A DNA stretch of 64,000 bases. Origin: Fen-183 sp036504335 (lineage in GTDB: Bacteria > Acidobacteriota > Thermoanaerobaculia > UBA5066). The position numbers and the translations under genes are program-made. Positions 18,749 to 27,291 of this stretch are shown here, piece by piece. Position 1 is the stretch's first letter. The number at the start of each line of letters is the position of its first letter. Location of the stretch: positions 62,001 through 126,000 of the forward strand of contig DASXVJ010000014.1 in the NCBI GenBank assembly GCA_036504335.1, read 5' to 3'. Under the pieces are notes generated by a model. It had not been told where the DNA came from. It worked only from the letters and a program-made list of their open reading frames with translations, and made no database searches.

Positions 18749-20365
18749 ATGCCCCGTTGCCGGAAAGCCGAGACCCCGTCCGGATCGAGCGCGACTTCGC
18801 GCGCCGTGCGCGAGACGCTGCCGCCCGACCTCCTCGCGGCGGGCGTGCGGCGCCTCGGCATCGTCGCGCTCCTCATGGCCTCGATCAGCGTCCTCTTCTC
18901 GGTCGTGATCCGATTTCTCGCGGCCCACACGGGGCAGGCGCCCTACCACGGCATCGTCCTCTTCGGCGAGATCGCGATCGTGGCCGGCTCGCTCGGGATG
19001 TTCGCGCTCACGCGCCGGGCGGGTCTCGACCCGGGCGAGCTTCTCGATCGCGCCCTCGTCTACGAGGTCGCGATGGGCTTTCTCATGGCCGCGATCGACC
19101 ACTCCGTTCCGAATGCGCCCGAAGTGCTCCCGAAGGGCTGGTCGTCCGTCGCGGTCTGGGTCATCGCCTTCCCGCTTCTCATCCCTTCGACGCGCGGCAA
19201 GACGACCCTCGCGACGTTTGCGACCGCCGCGATGGATCCCCTCGGCCTCCTCGTCGCCGTCGCGCTCGGGTACGTCCCCCTTCCGGCTCCCGCGATGGCC
19301 GCGGCGATGCTCCTGCCGACCGCGATTGCGTGCGTGATGGCGATCGTCGGCTCGCGCGTCGTCTACCGCCTGTCGGCGCAGGCGGGGAAGGCCGAGGAGC
19401 TCGGAAGCTACCGGCTCGTCGCGCCGCTCGGACACGGCGGCATGGGCGAGGTCTGGCGCGCCGAGCACCGGATGCTCGCGCGCGACGCCGCCATCAAGCT
19501 CGTGCGCGGGCGCGACGGCGCCATCCCGCGGGAGCTCGTGACGCGCTTCGAGCGCGAGGCGAAGGCGACGGCGGGCCTGCGCTCGCCCCACACGGTGCAG
19601 CTCTACGACTTCGGCCGCTCGGACGACGGCGCCTTCTACTACGTCATGGAGCTTCTCGACGGCTACACGCTCGACCGGCTCGTCGAGCGCCACGGGGCGC
19701 TCGCGCCCGAGCGGGTCGTGTCCGTCCTCCGGCAAGCGTGCCGCTCGCTCGCCGAGGCGCACGGCGCGGGCCTCGTGCACCGCGACATCAAGCCCGGCAA
19801 CATCTTCCTCTGCCGCTACGGCGGCGAGGCGGACTTCGTGAAGGTCGTGGACTTCGGCCTCGTGAAGGACGTCTCGGCGAGCGGCGGGGTGAACCTGACC
19901 CAGACGGGGCTCATCGCCGGAACGCCGGCCTACATGCCGCCCGAGATGGCGCTCGGCAAGGACGTGGACGGGCGCGCGGACCTCTACGCGCTCGGCTGCG
20001 TCGGGTACTTCCTCCTCACGGCCCAGACGGTCTTCGACCGCAAGACCGCGCTCGAGACGCTGCACGACCACACCTCGACGCCGCCCATTCCGCCCTCGCA
20101 GCGCGTCGCGACGCCGATTCCGGCCGACCTCGAGGCCGTGCTGCTCGACTGCCTCGCGAAGGAGCCCGCAGACCGTCCCGAGAGCGCGCGCGTCCTCGAG
20201 GAGCGCCTCGCGGCGACGTCCTCGGCGGGCCGCTGGTCGCGGGCGGACGCCGAGCGCTGGTGGGAGAGCCACTCGCCCGCGACGGGCGCGCACCGGCTGC
20301 TCCCGGCCGAGCCGGAGGGAACGCGCTTCGAAACGCCGGAAGTTCGCGCCGCCGCGGAGGGCTGA
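18749..20365 (+). CDS. Membrane-anchored Ser/Thr protein kinase with N-terminal multi-pass domain
   Basis: A 538-residue protein. About six hydrophobic helices occupy residues 30-205. A PknB-type kinase domain follows: glycine loop LGHGGMGEVW near 222, VAIK-like Lys (AAIKLVRG), catalytic loop HRDIKPGN near 344, DFGLV near 368, and activation-segment end GTPAYMPPEMALG. All catalytic residues are present. The membrane part precedes the kinase, the reverse of PknB, and there are no PASTA repeats; it may sense a membrane or lipophilic signal. The gene is divergent from mutM and is followed 4 nt later by an SRAP gene, suggesting a link to DNA damage, which is inference only. Confidence 0.88.
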   Translation: MPRCRKAETPSGSSATSRAVRETLPPDLLAAGVRRLGIVALLMASISVLFSVVIRFLAAHTGQAPYHGIVLFGEIAIVAGSLGMFALTRRAGLDPGELLDRALVYEVAMGFLMAAIDHSVPNAPEVLPKGWSSVAVWVIAFPLLIPSTRGKTTLATFATAAMDPLGLLVAVALGYVPLPAPAMAAAMLLPTAIACVMAIVGSRVVYRLSAQAGKAEELGSYRLVAPLGHGGMGEVWRAEHRMLARDAAIKLVRGRDGAIPRELVTRFEREAKATAGLRSPHTVQLYDFGRSDDGAFYYVMELLDGYTLDRLVERHGALAPERVVSVLRQACRSLAEAHGAGLVHRDIKPGNIFLCRYGGEADFVKVVDFGLVKDVSASGGVNLTQTGLIAGTPAYMPPEMALGKDVDGRADLYALGCVGYFLLTAQTVFDRKTALETLHDHTSTPPIPPSQRVATPIPADLEAVLLDCLAKEPADRPESARVLEERLAATSSAGRWSRADAERWWESHSPATGAHRLLPAEPEGTRFETPEVRAAAEG

Positions 20366-20369
20366 CGCC

Positions 20370-21137
20370 GTGTGCGGCCGCTACTGGCTCGTGACGCCCG
20401 CCGACGTCCTCGCGTCGCGCTTCCGCGTGAGCGGCGAGCGCGTCCCGCTGGTCCCGCGCTGGAACGCGGCGCCGGGGCAGGACCTGCCCGTCGTCCGCCT
20501 CGACGCGAAGACGAAGGGGGCGCGCGTCCTCGAGCCCATGCGCTGGGGCCTCGTCCCGTCGTGGGCGGCGAGCCCCGAGGACGCGGGCCGTCCGATCAAC
20601 GCGCGCGCCGAGACGGCCGCGACGAAGCCCACGTTCAAAGAGCCGCTCCGCCGGAGCCGCGCGCTCGTCCCGGCGGACGGGTTCTTCGAGTGGAAGAAGG
20701 GCGACCGTGGCCGCCAGCCCTTCGCGCTGCGCCTGAAGTCGCGCCGCCCGTTCGCGTTCGCCGGGATCTTCGACACGTGGACGCCGCGGAGCGGCCGGCC
20801 GCTCCGGTCGTTCGCGATCCTCACGACGCGCCCGAACGAGCTCGTGGCGGGCGTGCATGACCGGATGCCCGTCATCCTCACGCCGGAAGGCGAGGACTTG
20901 TGGATGGACCCGGACGCGCAGGACCCGGCGGCGCTCGCGCCGCTCTTCGCGCCTCTCGGAGCCGGCGCGATGGAGGCGTTCGCCGTGTCGCGGCGCGTAA
21001 ACGCTCCCGCGAACGACGACCCCTCGGTCCTCGACGCGCCCGCGCCCGAGCCGCCGCCGCCGCCGGAGAGGGGCCGGGCGCCGGCCGCGCAGCGCGACCT
21101 CTGGGAGAATGGCGGCGATGACGGCGACGAAGGCTGA
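20370..21137 (+). CDS. SRAP-domain protein (abasic-site DNA-protein crosslink, YedK/HMCES family)
   Basis: A 255-residue protein. The GTG start places Cys at position 2 (MCGRYWL), the residue that links covalently to abasic sites in single-stranded DNA. Other SRAP hallmarks are PRWNAAPGQDLPVV, MRWGLVPSWA, INARAETA, RALVPADGFFEW (active-site Glu and Trp) and VHDRMPVIL (catalytic His). It protects abasic sites during replication. Its C-terminal 40 residues are Pro/Ala/Arg-rich and not part of the domain. It is 4 nt downstream of the kinase and 20 nt of its 3' end overlap the next gene. Confidence 0.93.
   Translation: MCGRYWLVTPADVLASRFRVSGERVPLVPRWNAAPGQDLPVVRLDAKTKGARVLEPMRWGLVPSWAASPEDAGRPINARAETAATKPTFKEPLRRSRALVPADGFFEWKKGDRGRQPFALRLKSRRPFAFAGIFDTWTPRSGRPLRSFAILTTRPNELVAGVHDRMPVILTPEGEDLWMDPDAQDPAALAPLFAPLGAGAMEAFAVSRRVNAPANDDPSVLDAPAPEPPPPPERGRAPAAQRDLWENGGDDGDEG
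21105..21110 (+). promoter_or_regulatory. -10-like element GAGAAT, leaderless start
   Basis: TGGGAGAAT inside the end of the SRAP gene stops 7 nt before the ATG at 21118. It overlaps an upstream in-frame ATG (21109), which argues that 21118 is the true start. Confidence 0.45.
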
Positions 21138-22485
21138 CGGCGCGCCGCGGATGGCGGCCGCGGCGCTGCTCCTCGCGGTGGCGGGCTGCTCGTTCGGCGG
21201 CGCGTCGACTCCGGCGGCGCCGGCGGCCCCGCCCGCTCCGAAGCTCGGGGCGCAGAAGTCCGCCGTGATCGCGAACGGCTACGCGGGCGGGCACCTCGAC
21301 TTCGGGCGCAGGCAGTGGGAGACCTCGGGCGACGGCTTCCAGCGCGCGTTCGCGTTCAACCCGACGGACGACGCGGCGGCATACCTCGCCGCGGCGGCCT
21401 TTGCGCACGCGGGCAACGCCCCGGCCGCGCTGGAGTGGCTGGACCAGGTGTGGCGCCTGAACAGCTGCCTCGTCCCGCTTCCGAAGTCGTTCGAGGGCGT
21501 CGCGGCCGACCCGCGTTTCCACGACGCGCTGGCCGTCATCCGCGCCCAGGCTCCGAAGACGCACCGCTCGGCGGTCGCGTTCACGCTCGGGTCGCGCGAC
21601 CTCGTCCCGGCCGACCTCGCGTGGGACGCCGCCGCGAAGGTCTTCTACGTGGCGAGCCTGAGGAAGCGGAAGATCGTGCGCGTGACGCCGGGCGCCGCCG
21701 GCGCGCCGGCCTCGATGTCCGACTTCGCGGGCTCGGGCGCCGGGGATCTCGACGCCGTCCTCGGGGTGAAGATCGACGCCGTCCGCCGCCGCCTCTGGGC
21801 CGTGACGGCCGGCGACCCCGCGATGGAAGGGTTCCGTCCCGAGGACTTCGGGCGCTCGCAGCTCGTCGCCTTCGACCTCGCGACCGGGGCGACCGTCGGC
21901 CGGTGGTCCCCCATGACGAGGCCGCCGCACCAGTTCGGGGGGCTCGCCGTGGACGGCGCGGGAAACGTCTGGGTCACGGACACCGCGTCGGGTGAGATCC
22001 ACGTCCTGCGCGTCGGCGCCGAGGAGCTCGCGGTCGCCGCGGCGGCCGGGGCGTTCGTCGCGCCCAAGTCGATCGCGGTTTCGTCCGACGGCGCGCGCGT
22101 CTGGGTCGCCGACCTCGCGCGCGGCGTGTACCGCTTCGACACCGCGACGGGCGCTTCGACGCTCCTCGACCAGCCGCCGGGCCCGTGGCCGGCCGGCCTC
22201 GACGGGCTCGTCTTCCACCGCGATGCGCTCGTGGGCGTCCAGGGCACCGTCAGCGCGGGGCGCCTGGGCCGCTGGACTCTCGAGCCCGACGGAAATGCGT
22301 TCTCCGGGATCGAGATCCTCGACTGCGCGCACCCGTCGTTCCGGGTGCCCGTGGGCGGGACGATGGCGGGCGACGACTACGTCTACGCGGCGAACAGCCA
22401 GGTCGACGCTTTCGGCGCGGAGGGCGTGCTCCCGGCCGAGAAGCTCGTGGACCTCGTCTTTCTGCGCCTGCCGCTCGGGCGCTGA
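21118..22485 (+). CDS. Lipoprotein with six-bladed (NHL/SMP-30-like) beta-propeller
   Basis: A 455-residue protein with a lipobox (LLLAVAGCSFG, Cys near residue 24) and a Pro/Ala linker. A TPR-like helical pair of about 80 residues contains ALEWLDQVWRLNSCLVPLP. The rest is a propeller with recurrent strands such as DLAWDAAAKVFYVASLRKRKIVRV, GGLAVDGAGNVWVTDTASGEIHVL and SIAVSSDGARVWVADLARGVYRF. Such domains act as lactonases or as ligand-binding scaffolds; no catalytic set is evident. It is probably anchored in a membrane facing the periplasm. Its own -10-like box lies in the SRAP gene. Confidence 0.75.
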   Translation: MTATKADGAPRMAAAALLLAVAGCSFGGASTPAAPAAPPAPKLGAQKSAVIANGYAGGHLDFGRRQWETSGDGFQRAFAFNPTDDAAAYLAAAAFAHAGNAPAALEWLDQVWRLNSCLVPLPKSFEGVAADPRFHDALAVIRAQAPKTHRSAVAFTLGSRDLVPADLAWDAAAKVFYVASLRKRKIVRVTPGAAGAPASMSDFAGSGAGDLDAVLGVKIDAVRRRLWAVTAGDPAMEGFRPEDFGRSQLVAFDLATGATVGRWSPMTRPPHQFGGLAVDGAGNVWVTDTASGEIHVLRVGAEELAVAAAAGAFVAPKSIAVSSDGARVWVADLARGVYRFDTATGASTLLDQPPGPWPAGLDGLVFHRDALVGVQGTVSAGRLGRWTLEPDGNAFSGIEILDCAHPSFRVPVGGTMAGDDYVYAANSQVDAFGAEGVLPAEKLVDLVFLRLPLGR

Positions 22486-22504
22486 AACCACCCCCGGGTC
22501 GGCG

Positions 22505-22510
22505 TATCCT
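22505..22510 (+). promoter_or_regulatory. -10-like element TATCCT, leaderless start
   Basis: TATCCT ends 6 nt before the ATG at 22517, with pyrimidine-rich TCGCCC between. Confidence 0.5.
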
Positions 22511-22516
22511 TCGCCC

Positions 22517-23548
22517 ATGAAGCGATTGATAAAGGGACTCGTTCTCGTCGTGAGCGCCCTCGCCGTCCTCGCGGGCGCCGGGATCGCGTATCTCGCCGCG
22601 AAGCAGCCCGCCCGGAGGCCCGCTTCGTCCGAGAAGATCGAGGCGACGCCCGCGCGGCTCGCCCGCGGCGAGTACCTCGCGATGCACGTCGTGGACTGCC
22701 TCCTGTGCCACTCCGACGCGAAGTTCGACCGGTTCGGGCTGCCGCGCATCCCCGGCACCGAGGGGAAGGGCGGCTTCGCGTTCACGAAGGAGTTCGGGAT
22801 TCCCGGCGTCCTCTACGCCCGCAACATCACGCCCGATCCGGAGACCGGCCTCGGGAAGTGGACGGACGGCGAGATCCTCCGCGCGATGCGCGAGGGCGTG
22901 GACCGCGACGGCGCGACGCTGTTCCCGATGATGCCGTACCCCGCGTACCACGAGATGAGCGACGAGGACGCGCGCGCCATCGTCGCCTACCTCCGGGCGC
23001 TTCCTCCGATCCGCAACGCGGTGCCGCCGAAGAAGATCGACTTCCCGGTGAACCTCCTCGTGAAGAGCGCGCCGAAGCCGGTGGACGGACCGGTCGTCGC
23101 GCCGGACCCGAAGAAGGACTCCGTCGCCTACGGGCGTTACCTCACGATCATCGGGGGCTGCGTGGGCTGTCACACGCCCGAGACGCGGCCCGGCGCGCCC
23201 ATCCCCGGGCGCGAGTACACCGGCGGAAGGATGTTCAAGGGTCCGTGGGGCCGCAACGTGACGCCGAACCTGACGCCGCACAAGGACGCGTACCTCGGCC
23301 GCGCGACGAAGGAGGAGTTCATCGGGCGTTTCCGCTCCTTCGCGGGCCTGACGGGCGACGCGGCGCCGGTCGCGTCGAAGGGCCGCAACACCCTGATGCC
23401 CTGGCTCGCCCTGTCCGGGGCGACGGACGAGGACCTCGGCGCGATCTACGACTTCCTGAAAACGCTTCCGCCGGTCGAGAACAAGGTCAATCCGTTCCCC
23501 GACGCGCCCGATGCGGCGCCGGAGGCGCCGAAGACCGCGGAGAGGTGA
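22517..23548 (+). CDS. Membrane-anchored di-haem c-type cytochrome
   Basis: A 343-residue protein with an uncleaved or cleaved N-terminal hydrophobic segment (LIKGLVLVVSALAVLAGAGIAYL). It carries two haem-attachment motifs: CLLCH near residue 60 and CVGCH near residue 215. The axial Met regions are plausibly LFPMMPYPAYHEM and NTLMPWLALSG. It resembles the cytochrome c subunits that accept electrons from periplasmic alcohol or aldehyde dehydrogenases and pass them to a terminal oxidase. No dehydrogenase partner is adjacent. It is probably located in the periplasm, tethered to the inner membrane. Confidence 0.88.
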   Translation: MKRLIKGLVLVVSALAVLAGAGIAYLAAKQPARRPASSEKIEATPARLARGEYLAMHVVDCLLCHSDAKFDRFGLPRIPGTEGKGGFAFTKEFGIPGVLYARNITPDPETGLGKWTDGEILRAMREGVDRDGATLFPMMPYPAYHEMSDEDARAIVAYLRALPPIRNAVPPKKIDFPVNLLVKSAPKPVDGPVVAPDPKKDSVAYGRYLTIIGGCVGCHTPETRPGAPIPGREYTGGRMFKGPWGRNVTPNLTPHKDAYLGRATKEEFIGRFRSFAGLTGDAAPVASKGRNTLMPWLALSGATDEDLGAIYDFLKTLPPVENKVNPFPDAPDAAPEAPKTAER

Positions 23549-23550
23549 CG

Positions 23551-23565
23551 GGCCGCGCCGCGGCC
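23551..23565. terminator. GC-rich inverted repeat between convergent genes
   Basis: GGCCGCG and CGCGGCC form a near-perfect palindrome filling the 17-bp gap between the cytochrome and the convergent gene. There is no T-run, so terminator function is uncertain. Confidence 0.25.
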
Positions 23566-24180
23566 TCAGCCGGGCCCGGGAGCGTCGAACGCGCGGACGG
23601 AGGCGAGGATGCCCTCCATCTCGCGGCGGAGCCTCACGAAGGCGGACGTCTCCACGGCGACGAGCACGCCGTACACGGCCGGGCCGTTCGGATAGAGGCC
23701 CCAGAGCAGCTCCACGTCCCGGCCCTCGAGCAGGGCCGTCGCATGGAGGACGCGCGTCGCGCCGCGCCCGGGCAGCGGAGCGACGCCGAGGAGCTTCCAC
23801 TTCTCGAGGCGCCGCGCCGATCCCTCCGAGACGAGCGCCGCGGCGTTGTCGAGGTCGAGGCTGCCGTCGCCCCCGAGTCTCCACGAGATGACGGCGAGAT
23901 GAGCCGGCTCGCCCGCGCGCAGGAGCCGGCGCTCGAGCGCCGGGCGGCCCGGATCCGTCGGGTCTCCGCCGTCCGTGAGCTCGAAACGCGGGACGCGCGC
24001 TTCGTACCAGCGGCCCTTCGGCAGCTCGAGCGTGAAACCGCTTCCCGCGAGGAACGAGACGGGTGCGCCTTTCGCCCGGTCTCCCAGGGCGATCGTCCGC
24101 TTCACGGCGGGCGTGACGAGGACGGCCGCGGCGCCGGCCGCCGCGAGGACGAGAACGGTTCCGACGCGCCCGAACGCCAT
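23566..24180 (-). CDS. Membrane-anchored hypothetical protein
   Basis: A 204-residue protein with one N-terminal hydrophobic segment (VGTVLVLAAAGAAAVLVTPAV) and a soluble mixed alpha/beta domain. The segments FTLELPKGRWYEAR, LLWGLYPNGPAVYGVLVAV and REMEGILASVRAF resemble the fold of small periplasmic proteins whose C-terminal helix ends in an I-x-S-x-R motif, but no named family is certain. It lies 2 nt downstream of the YpdA-like reductase and is probably co-transcribed with it. Confidence 0.65.
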   Translation of the reverse strand: MAFGRVGTVLVLAAAGAAAVLVTPAVKRTIALGDRAKGAPVSFLAGSGFTLELPKGRWYEARVPRFELTDGGDPTDPGRPALERRLLRAGEPAHLAVISWRLGGDGSLDLDNAAALVSEGSARRLEKWKLLGVAPLPGRGATRVLHATALLEGRDVELLWGLYPNGPAVYGVLVAVETSAFVRLRREMEGILASVRAFDAPGPG

Positions 24181-24182
24181 CG

Positions 24183-25211
24183 TCAGTCCCCGTCCTGGAA
24201 GCGGCGGATCGCCGGGACCTCCGGTCGCCCCGGCGCGCCGCGCCGCGCGAGGACGTGGCCCACGATCCGCGCGGCGTGGGCGCGGCCGTTCTCGATGAAG
24301 AGCCGGCCGATGTGCCGGCCGGCCGCGACGACACCCGCGACGTAGAGGCCGGGCACGTCCGTCTCCATCGTCCCGGGGTCGTGGACGACCTCGAGATCCT
24401 CGGTGATCCCGATGCCGGACGCGCGCAGGAACGGGAAATCGGGGCGGTAGCCCGTGAGCGCGTAGACGAAATCGTTCGGGATTTCCGCCGTCTCCCCGCT
24501 GCCGCGGAGCGTGACCGAGCCCTCGTCGATCCGCGCGACCGTCGTGTCGAAGAGCGCGCGAATCGAGCCTTCGCGGACGCGGTTCTCGACGTCCGGCTTC
24601 AGCCAGTACTTGACGCTCGGGCCGAACGCCGCGCCCCGGATCGCCATCGTCACGCGGGCGCCGTGGCGGTGGAGGTCGAGCGCGGCCTCGACGGCCGAGT
24701 TCTTGCCGCCCACGACGAGAACGTCCGTCCCGGCGTGTGCGTAGGGTTCGCGGTAGTAGTGCGAGACCTTCGGGAGATCCTCGCCGGGGACGCCGAGGAG
24801 ATTCGGCGTGTCGAAGAATCCGGTCGCAACGACGGCCGCGCGCGCCGTGAACGTCCCCTTCGGAGTCGCGGCGGCGAAGACCCCGTCGGCCTTCGTCAGC
24901 GAGAAGACGGGCGCGCCGAGGCGCACGTCGAGCCGCTCGCGCTCGGCGACCTTTCGGTAATAGTCGAGGCCCTCCCTCCGCGTCGGCTTCGGCCCGGCCG
25001 CGACGAACGGGTGGCCGCCGATCTCGAGGAGCTCGGGCGTCGAGAAGAAGACGACGTGGACCGGCCAGTTCACGAGCGTGTTGAGCAGCGCGCCCTTTTC
25101 GAGGACGACGTGCGTGAGCCCGGCGCGCGCCGCCTCGAGCGCACAGGCGAGGCCGACCGGCCCGGCGCCGACGACGAGGAGGTCCGTGGGAGGGTGAACG
25201 GCGGCGTTCAC
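24183..25211 (-). CDS. ypdA: YpdA-type FAD/NAD(P)-dependent (bacillithiol-disulfide-type) reductase
   Basis: A 342-residue thioredoxin-reductase-like flavoprotein. It has an N-terminal FAD motif DLLVVGAGPVGLACALEAARAG, an internal NAD(P) motif VLVVGGKNSAVEAALDL, and a C-terminal FAD motif DVPGLYVAGVVAAGRHIGRLFIENGRAHA. The CxxC active site of true thioredoxin reductase is absent, as expected for YpdA (Bdr). TATGCT lies 6 nt upstream, in the geometry of leaderless starts, and this sets GTG 25211 as the initiator. Whether this organism makes bacillithiol cannot be told from the window; it could be another disulfide or quinone reductase. Confidence 0.8.
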   Translation of the reverse strand: MNAAVHPPTDLLVVGAGPVGLACALEAARAGLTHVVLEKGALLNTLVNWPVHVVFFSTPELLEIGGHPFVAAGPKPTRREGLDYYRKVAERERLDVRLGAPVFSLTKADGVFAAATPKGTFTARAAVVATGFFDTPNLLGVPGEDLPKVSHYYREPYAHAGTDVLVVGGKNSAVEAALDLHRHGARVTMAIRGAAFGPSVKYWLKPDVENRVREGSIRALFDTTVARIDEGSVTLRGSGETAEIPNDFVYALTGYRPDFPFLRASGIGITEDLEVVHDPGTMETDVPGLYVAGVVAAGRHIGRLFIENGRAHAARIVGHVLARRGAPGRPEVPAIRRFQDGD

Positions 25212-25217
25212 GGCCGG

Positions 25218-25235
25218 AGCATACGGGAGGAGAAT
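25218..25235. promoter_or_regulatory. Divergent pair of -10-like elements in a 30-bp intergenic region
   Basis: On the minus strand TATGCT (25218-25223) is 6 nt from the reductase GTG at 25211. On the plus strand GAGAAT (25230-25235) is 6 nt from the ATG at 25242. The -35 region of each would fall inside the coding sequence of the other gene. Confidence 0.5.
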
Positions 25236-25241
25236 CCTCGG

Positions 25242-26270
25242 ATGCGCCCGGCCGCCGCCCTTTGCCTGGCCGCCTTCCTTGCCGCCCCCGCCGCAGCGGA
25301 GGAGGAGAAACCCGCGGCTCGCATCGTCCGGACCGAGCAGGTCGTGAGGCTCGTCGTCGACGCGTACGTGACGGACAAGCGGGGCGACCCGATCACGGAC
25401 CTCGTGCCCTCGGACTTCCGCGTCACGGCGGACGGCAGACCGCTCGAGGTCGAGACCGTCGAATTCGTGGCGGCGGGCGCGCCGGAGGGCCCGGTCGCCG
25501 TGCCCCCGGCGGGCGACGGCGCCTCCGCGCCCGCGCCGGCTCCCTATCCGCCCGGCCGGCTCATCGTCCTCTTCGTGGAGGGCGACCTCGGCCGGCAGCG
25601 CACGAAGGGCCTCATGCGCGTGAGGCAGGAGTTCCACCGCCTCCTCGACCGGCTGCAGCCGACGGACCGCGTCGCGGTGGTGGGCTTCTTCTCCCATCTG
25701 ACGGTCCTCACGGACTTCACGAACGACCGCGCCGTCCTCGACGAGGCGTTCCGGCTCGGCCTCGGCTCGAGCCGCGATCGCGACGTCAGGATCTCTCCGT
25801 ATCCGTCCCTCGCGGCGAACCTCGACTTCGCCGAGGCGCGCAGGGCCGCCCACGTCGAGCGCGCGCTGGAGCTCGTCGCCACGGCGCTCGCCCCGATTCC
25901 GGGCGCGAAGGCCGTCGTCTTCGCGGGCTGGGGTTTCTTCGCGAACCGCGCCCCGATCGAGGGGATCCTCTACGACCGCGCGCTCGGCGCGCTCATGCGC
26001 GCGCGGGCGAACGTCTTCATGCTCGACACGTCGGACTCGGACTGGCACACGCTCGAGACGACGCTCCAGGTCGCCTCGCAGGCGACGGGCGGGACGTACG
26101 CGAAGACGAACCTGTTCGCGGGCCAGGCCGTGGAGCGCGTCGCGCGCGCCCTCGCCGGGCGATGGGTCCTCGTGTGCGTCGCGCCCGACGCGGCGCCGCG
26201 CACGCTCGACGTGTCCCTCGCCCGGCGCCGCGGAGACGTCGTCGCACGGGCGTACACTGCGCTGCCATGA
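25242..26270 (+). CDS. Secreted VWA-domain protein (VWFA-related Acidobacterial type)
   Basis: A 342-residue protein with a signal peptide (MRPAAALCLAAFLAAPAAAEE). A domain matching the acidobacterial VWFA-related family follows: VVDAYVTDKRGDPITDLVPSDFRVTADG, then a von Willebrand A fold (RLIVLFVEGDLGR, DRVAVVGFF, KAVVFAGWGFF, NVFMLDTSDSDW). The metal-ion adhesion site is imperfect, since the usual D-x-S-x-S is replaced by E-G-D. These proteins are secreted and expanded in Acidobacteriota; their role is unknown. The stop overlaps the start of the next gene (ATGA). Confidence 0.82.
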   Translation: MRPAAALCLAAFLAAPAAAEEEKPAARIVRTEQVVRLVVDAYVTDKRGDPITDLVPSDFRVTADGRPLEVETVEFVAAGAPEGPVAVPPAGDGASAPAPAPYPPGRLIVLFVEGDLGRQRTKGLMRVRQEFHRLLDRLQPTDRVAVVGFFSHLTVLTDFTNDRAVLDEAFRLGLGSSRDRDVRISPYPSLAANLDFAEARRAAHVERALELVATALAPIPGAKAVVFAGWGFFANRAPIEGILYDRALGALMRARANVFMLDTSDSDWHTLETTLQVASQATGGTYAKTNLFAGQAVERVARALAGRWVLVCVAPDAAPRTLDVSLARRRGDVVARAYTALP

Positions 26271-26884
26271 AACGCCCGAGCGCCGCGCCCCGAGCCGCAC
26301 GTGCCGTTCTCGCCCTGACCGCCGCGTCGGTCCTTTCCGGCTGCGCCTCCGGCTCGTCCGCACCGGCCGCGTCCGCCGGCGCCGCGAAGAAGCGCATCGT
26401 CCTCGTGGAGGCCAGGGGCCCGGGACCGGAGATCGAGCGGTTCGTCCCGCGGCTGCTCTCGGCCGCGAGCGACCGCGGCCTCGGCGCCATCGTGGACGCG
26501 CGGCTCTCCGGCGCCCACCTCGCGGACGTCGCCGCCGTCGGCGAGACGTCGGCCGCCTTCCGGCGGGAATACCCGGGAGACGTCTACGTCGGCGCCCTGA
26601 TGTCGCCGTGCTCCATCCAGCGGCACGAGGGCCGCGTCTACGACCGGCAGCAGAACCCCGGCGGCGTGCCCGTGCGCACCGAGACCGTCGTCGTCACGTA
26701 CGACGCGGAATGCACGGTCGTGCTGACGCTCGTGGGCGAGGCCGGGACCGCCGTGAAGACGATCGACGTCACGGGGCGCAACGGGAGCGCCGAGGTCAGC
26801 GCCTCGAACACCGAGGCCGAGGGGCAGGCCGCCGGCGACGCGGCCGACCGGGCCGCCAAGAAGCTCGCCTCGTCCCTGCGCTGA
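26267..26884 (+). CDS. Lipoprotein of unknown function
   Basis: A 205-residue protein with a long signal sequence ending in the lipobox VLSGCAS (Cys near residue 26). The mature domain alternates strands and helices (RIVLVEARGPGPEIERF, YVGALMSPCSIQRHEGRVYD, ECTVVLTLVGEAGTAVKTIDV). It ends in an Ala-rich helix, resembling small periplasmic domains that bind or assemble at the envelope. It is translationally coupled to the VWA gene, and TACACT lies 8 nt upstream as a possible internal promoter. It precedes the pseudopilin genes. No function can be named. Confidence 0.7.
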   Translation: MKRPSAAPRAARAVLALTAASVLSGCASGSSAPAASAGAAKKRIVLVEARGPGPEIERFVPRLLSAASDRGLGAIVDARLSGAHLADVAAVGETSAAFRREYPGDVYVGALMSPCSIQRHEGRVYDRQQNPGGVPVRTETVVVTYDAECTVVLTLVGEAGTAVKTIDVTGRNGSAEVSASNTEAEGQAAGDAADRAAKKLASSLR

Positions 26885-26892
26885 GGCCTGCC

Positions 26893-27291
26893 GTGGCGGC
26901 GCGGCGCTCCCGCGGGGTGTTTCTCCTCGAGGGGCTCGTGTCGCTTGCGATCCTCGGAATCGTCCTGACGCTCGGCGCGGCCTTCCTCGCGCGGCGGCGC
27001 GCGCTGGAAGCGGACCGGCGCGACCGGGACCGCGCCGCCCGCGCGCTCGCGAGCGAGTGGGTGTACCTCCGCACGGCGTTCAAGCACGACCTCTTCCCGA
27101 AGGACAAGCGCACGTTCGTCGGGCCGGGCGTCTTCGTGGACGCGCTGGACGCGCGCGGGCCCGTCCTCGCCGTCCGGCAGACGGACGTGGACGGCCTCTA
27201 CCGCGTGACGCTCGACATCGGCTGGGGCGCGGGAGCGCAGAAGCGCCTCGTCGAGGAAGGCTTCGTCTTCCGGGGGGTCTCGCCGCCGTGA
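26893..27291 (+). CDS. Pseudopilin-like protein (type II secretion/type IV pilus-type N-terminus)
   Basis: A 132-residue protein starting at GTG. The prepilin signature is at the N-terminus: a basic leader, then RGVFLLEGLVSLAILGIVLTLG, in which cleavage after Gly leaves a hydrophobic helix with Glu at position +5. The globular part is short and basic. It overlaps the next gene by GTGA and is the first of three such genes. Together they look like minor pseudopilins (GspI/J/K or PilV/W/X order), although no assembly ATPase or secretin is in the window. Confidence 0.7.
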   Translation: MAARRSRGVFLLEGLVSLAILGIVLTLGAAFLARRRALEADRRDRDRAARALASEWVYLRTAFKHDLFPKDKRTFVGPGVFVDALDARGPVLAVRQTDVDGLYRVTLDIGWGAGAQKRLVEEGFVFRGVSPP

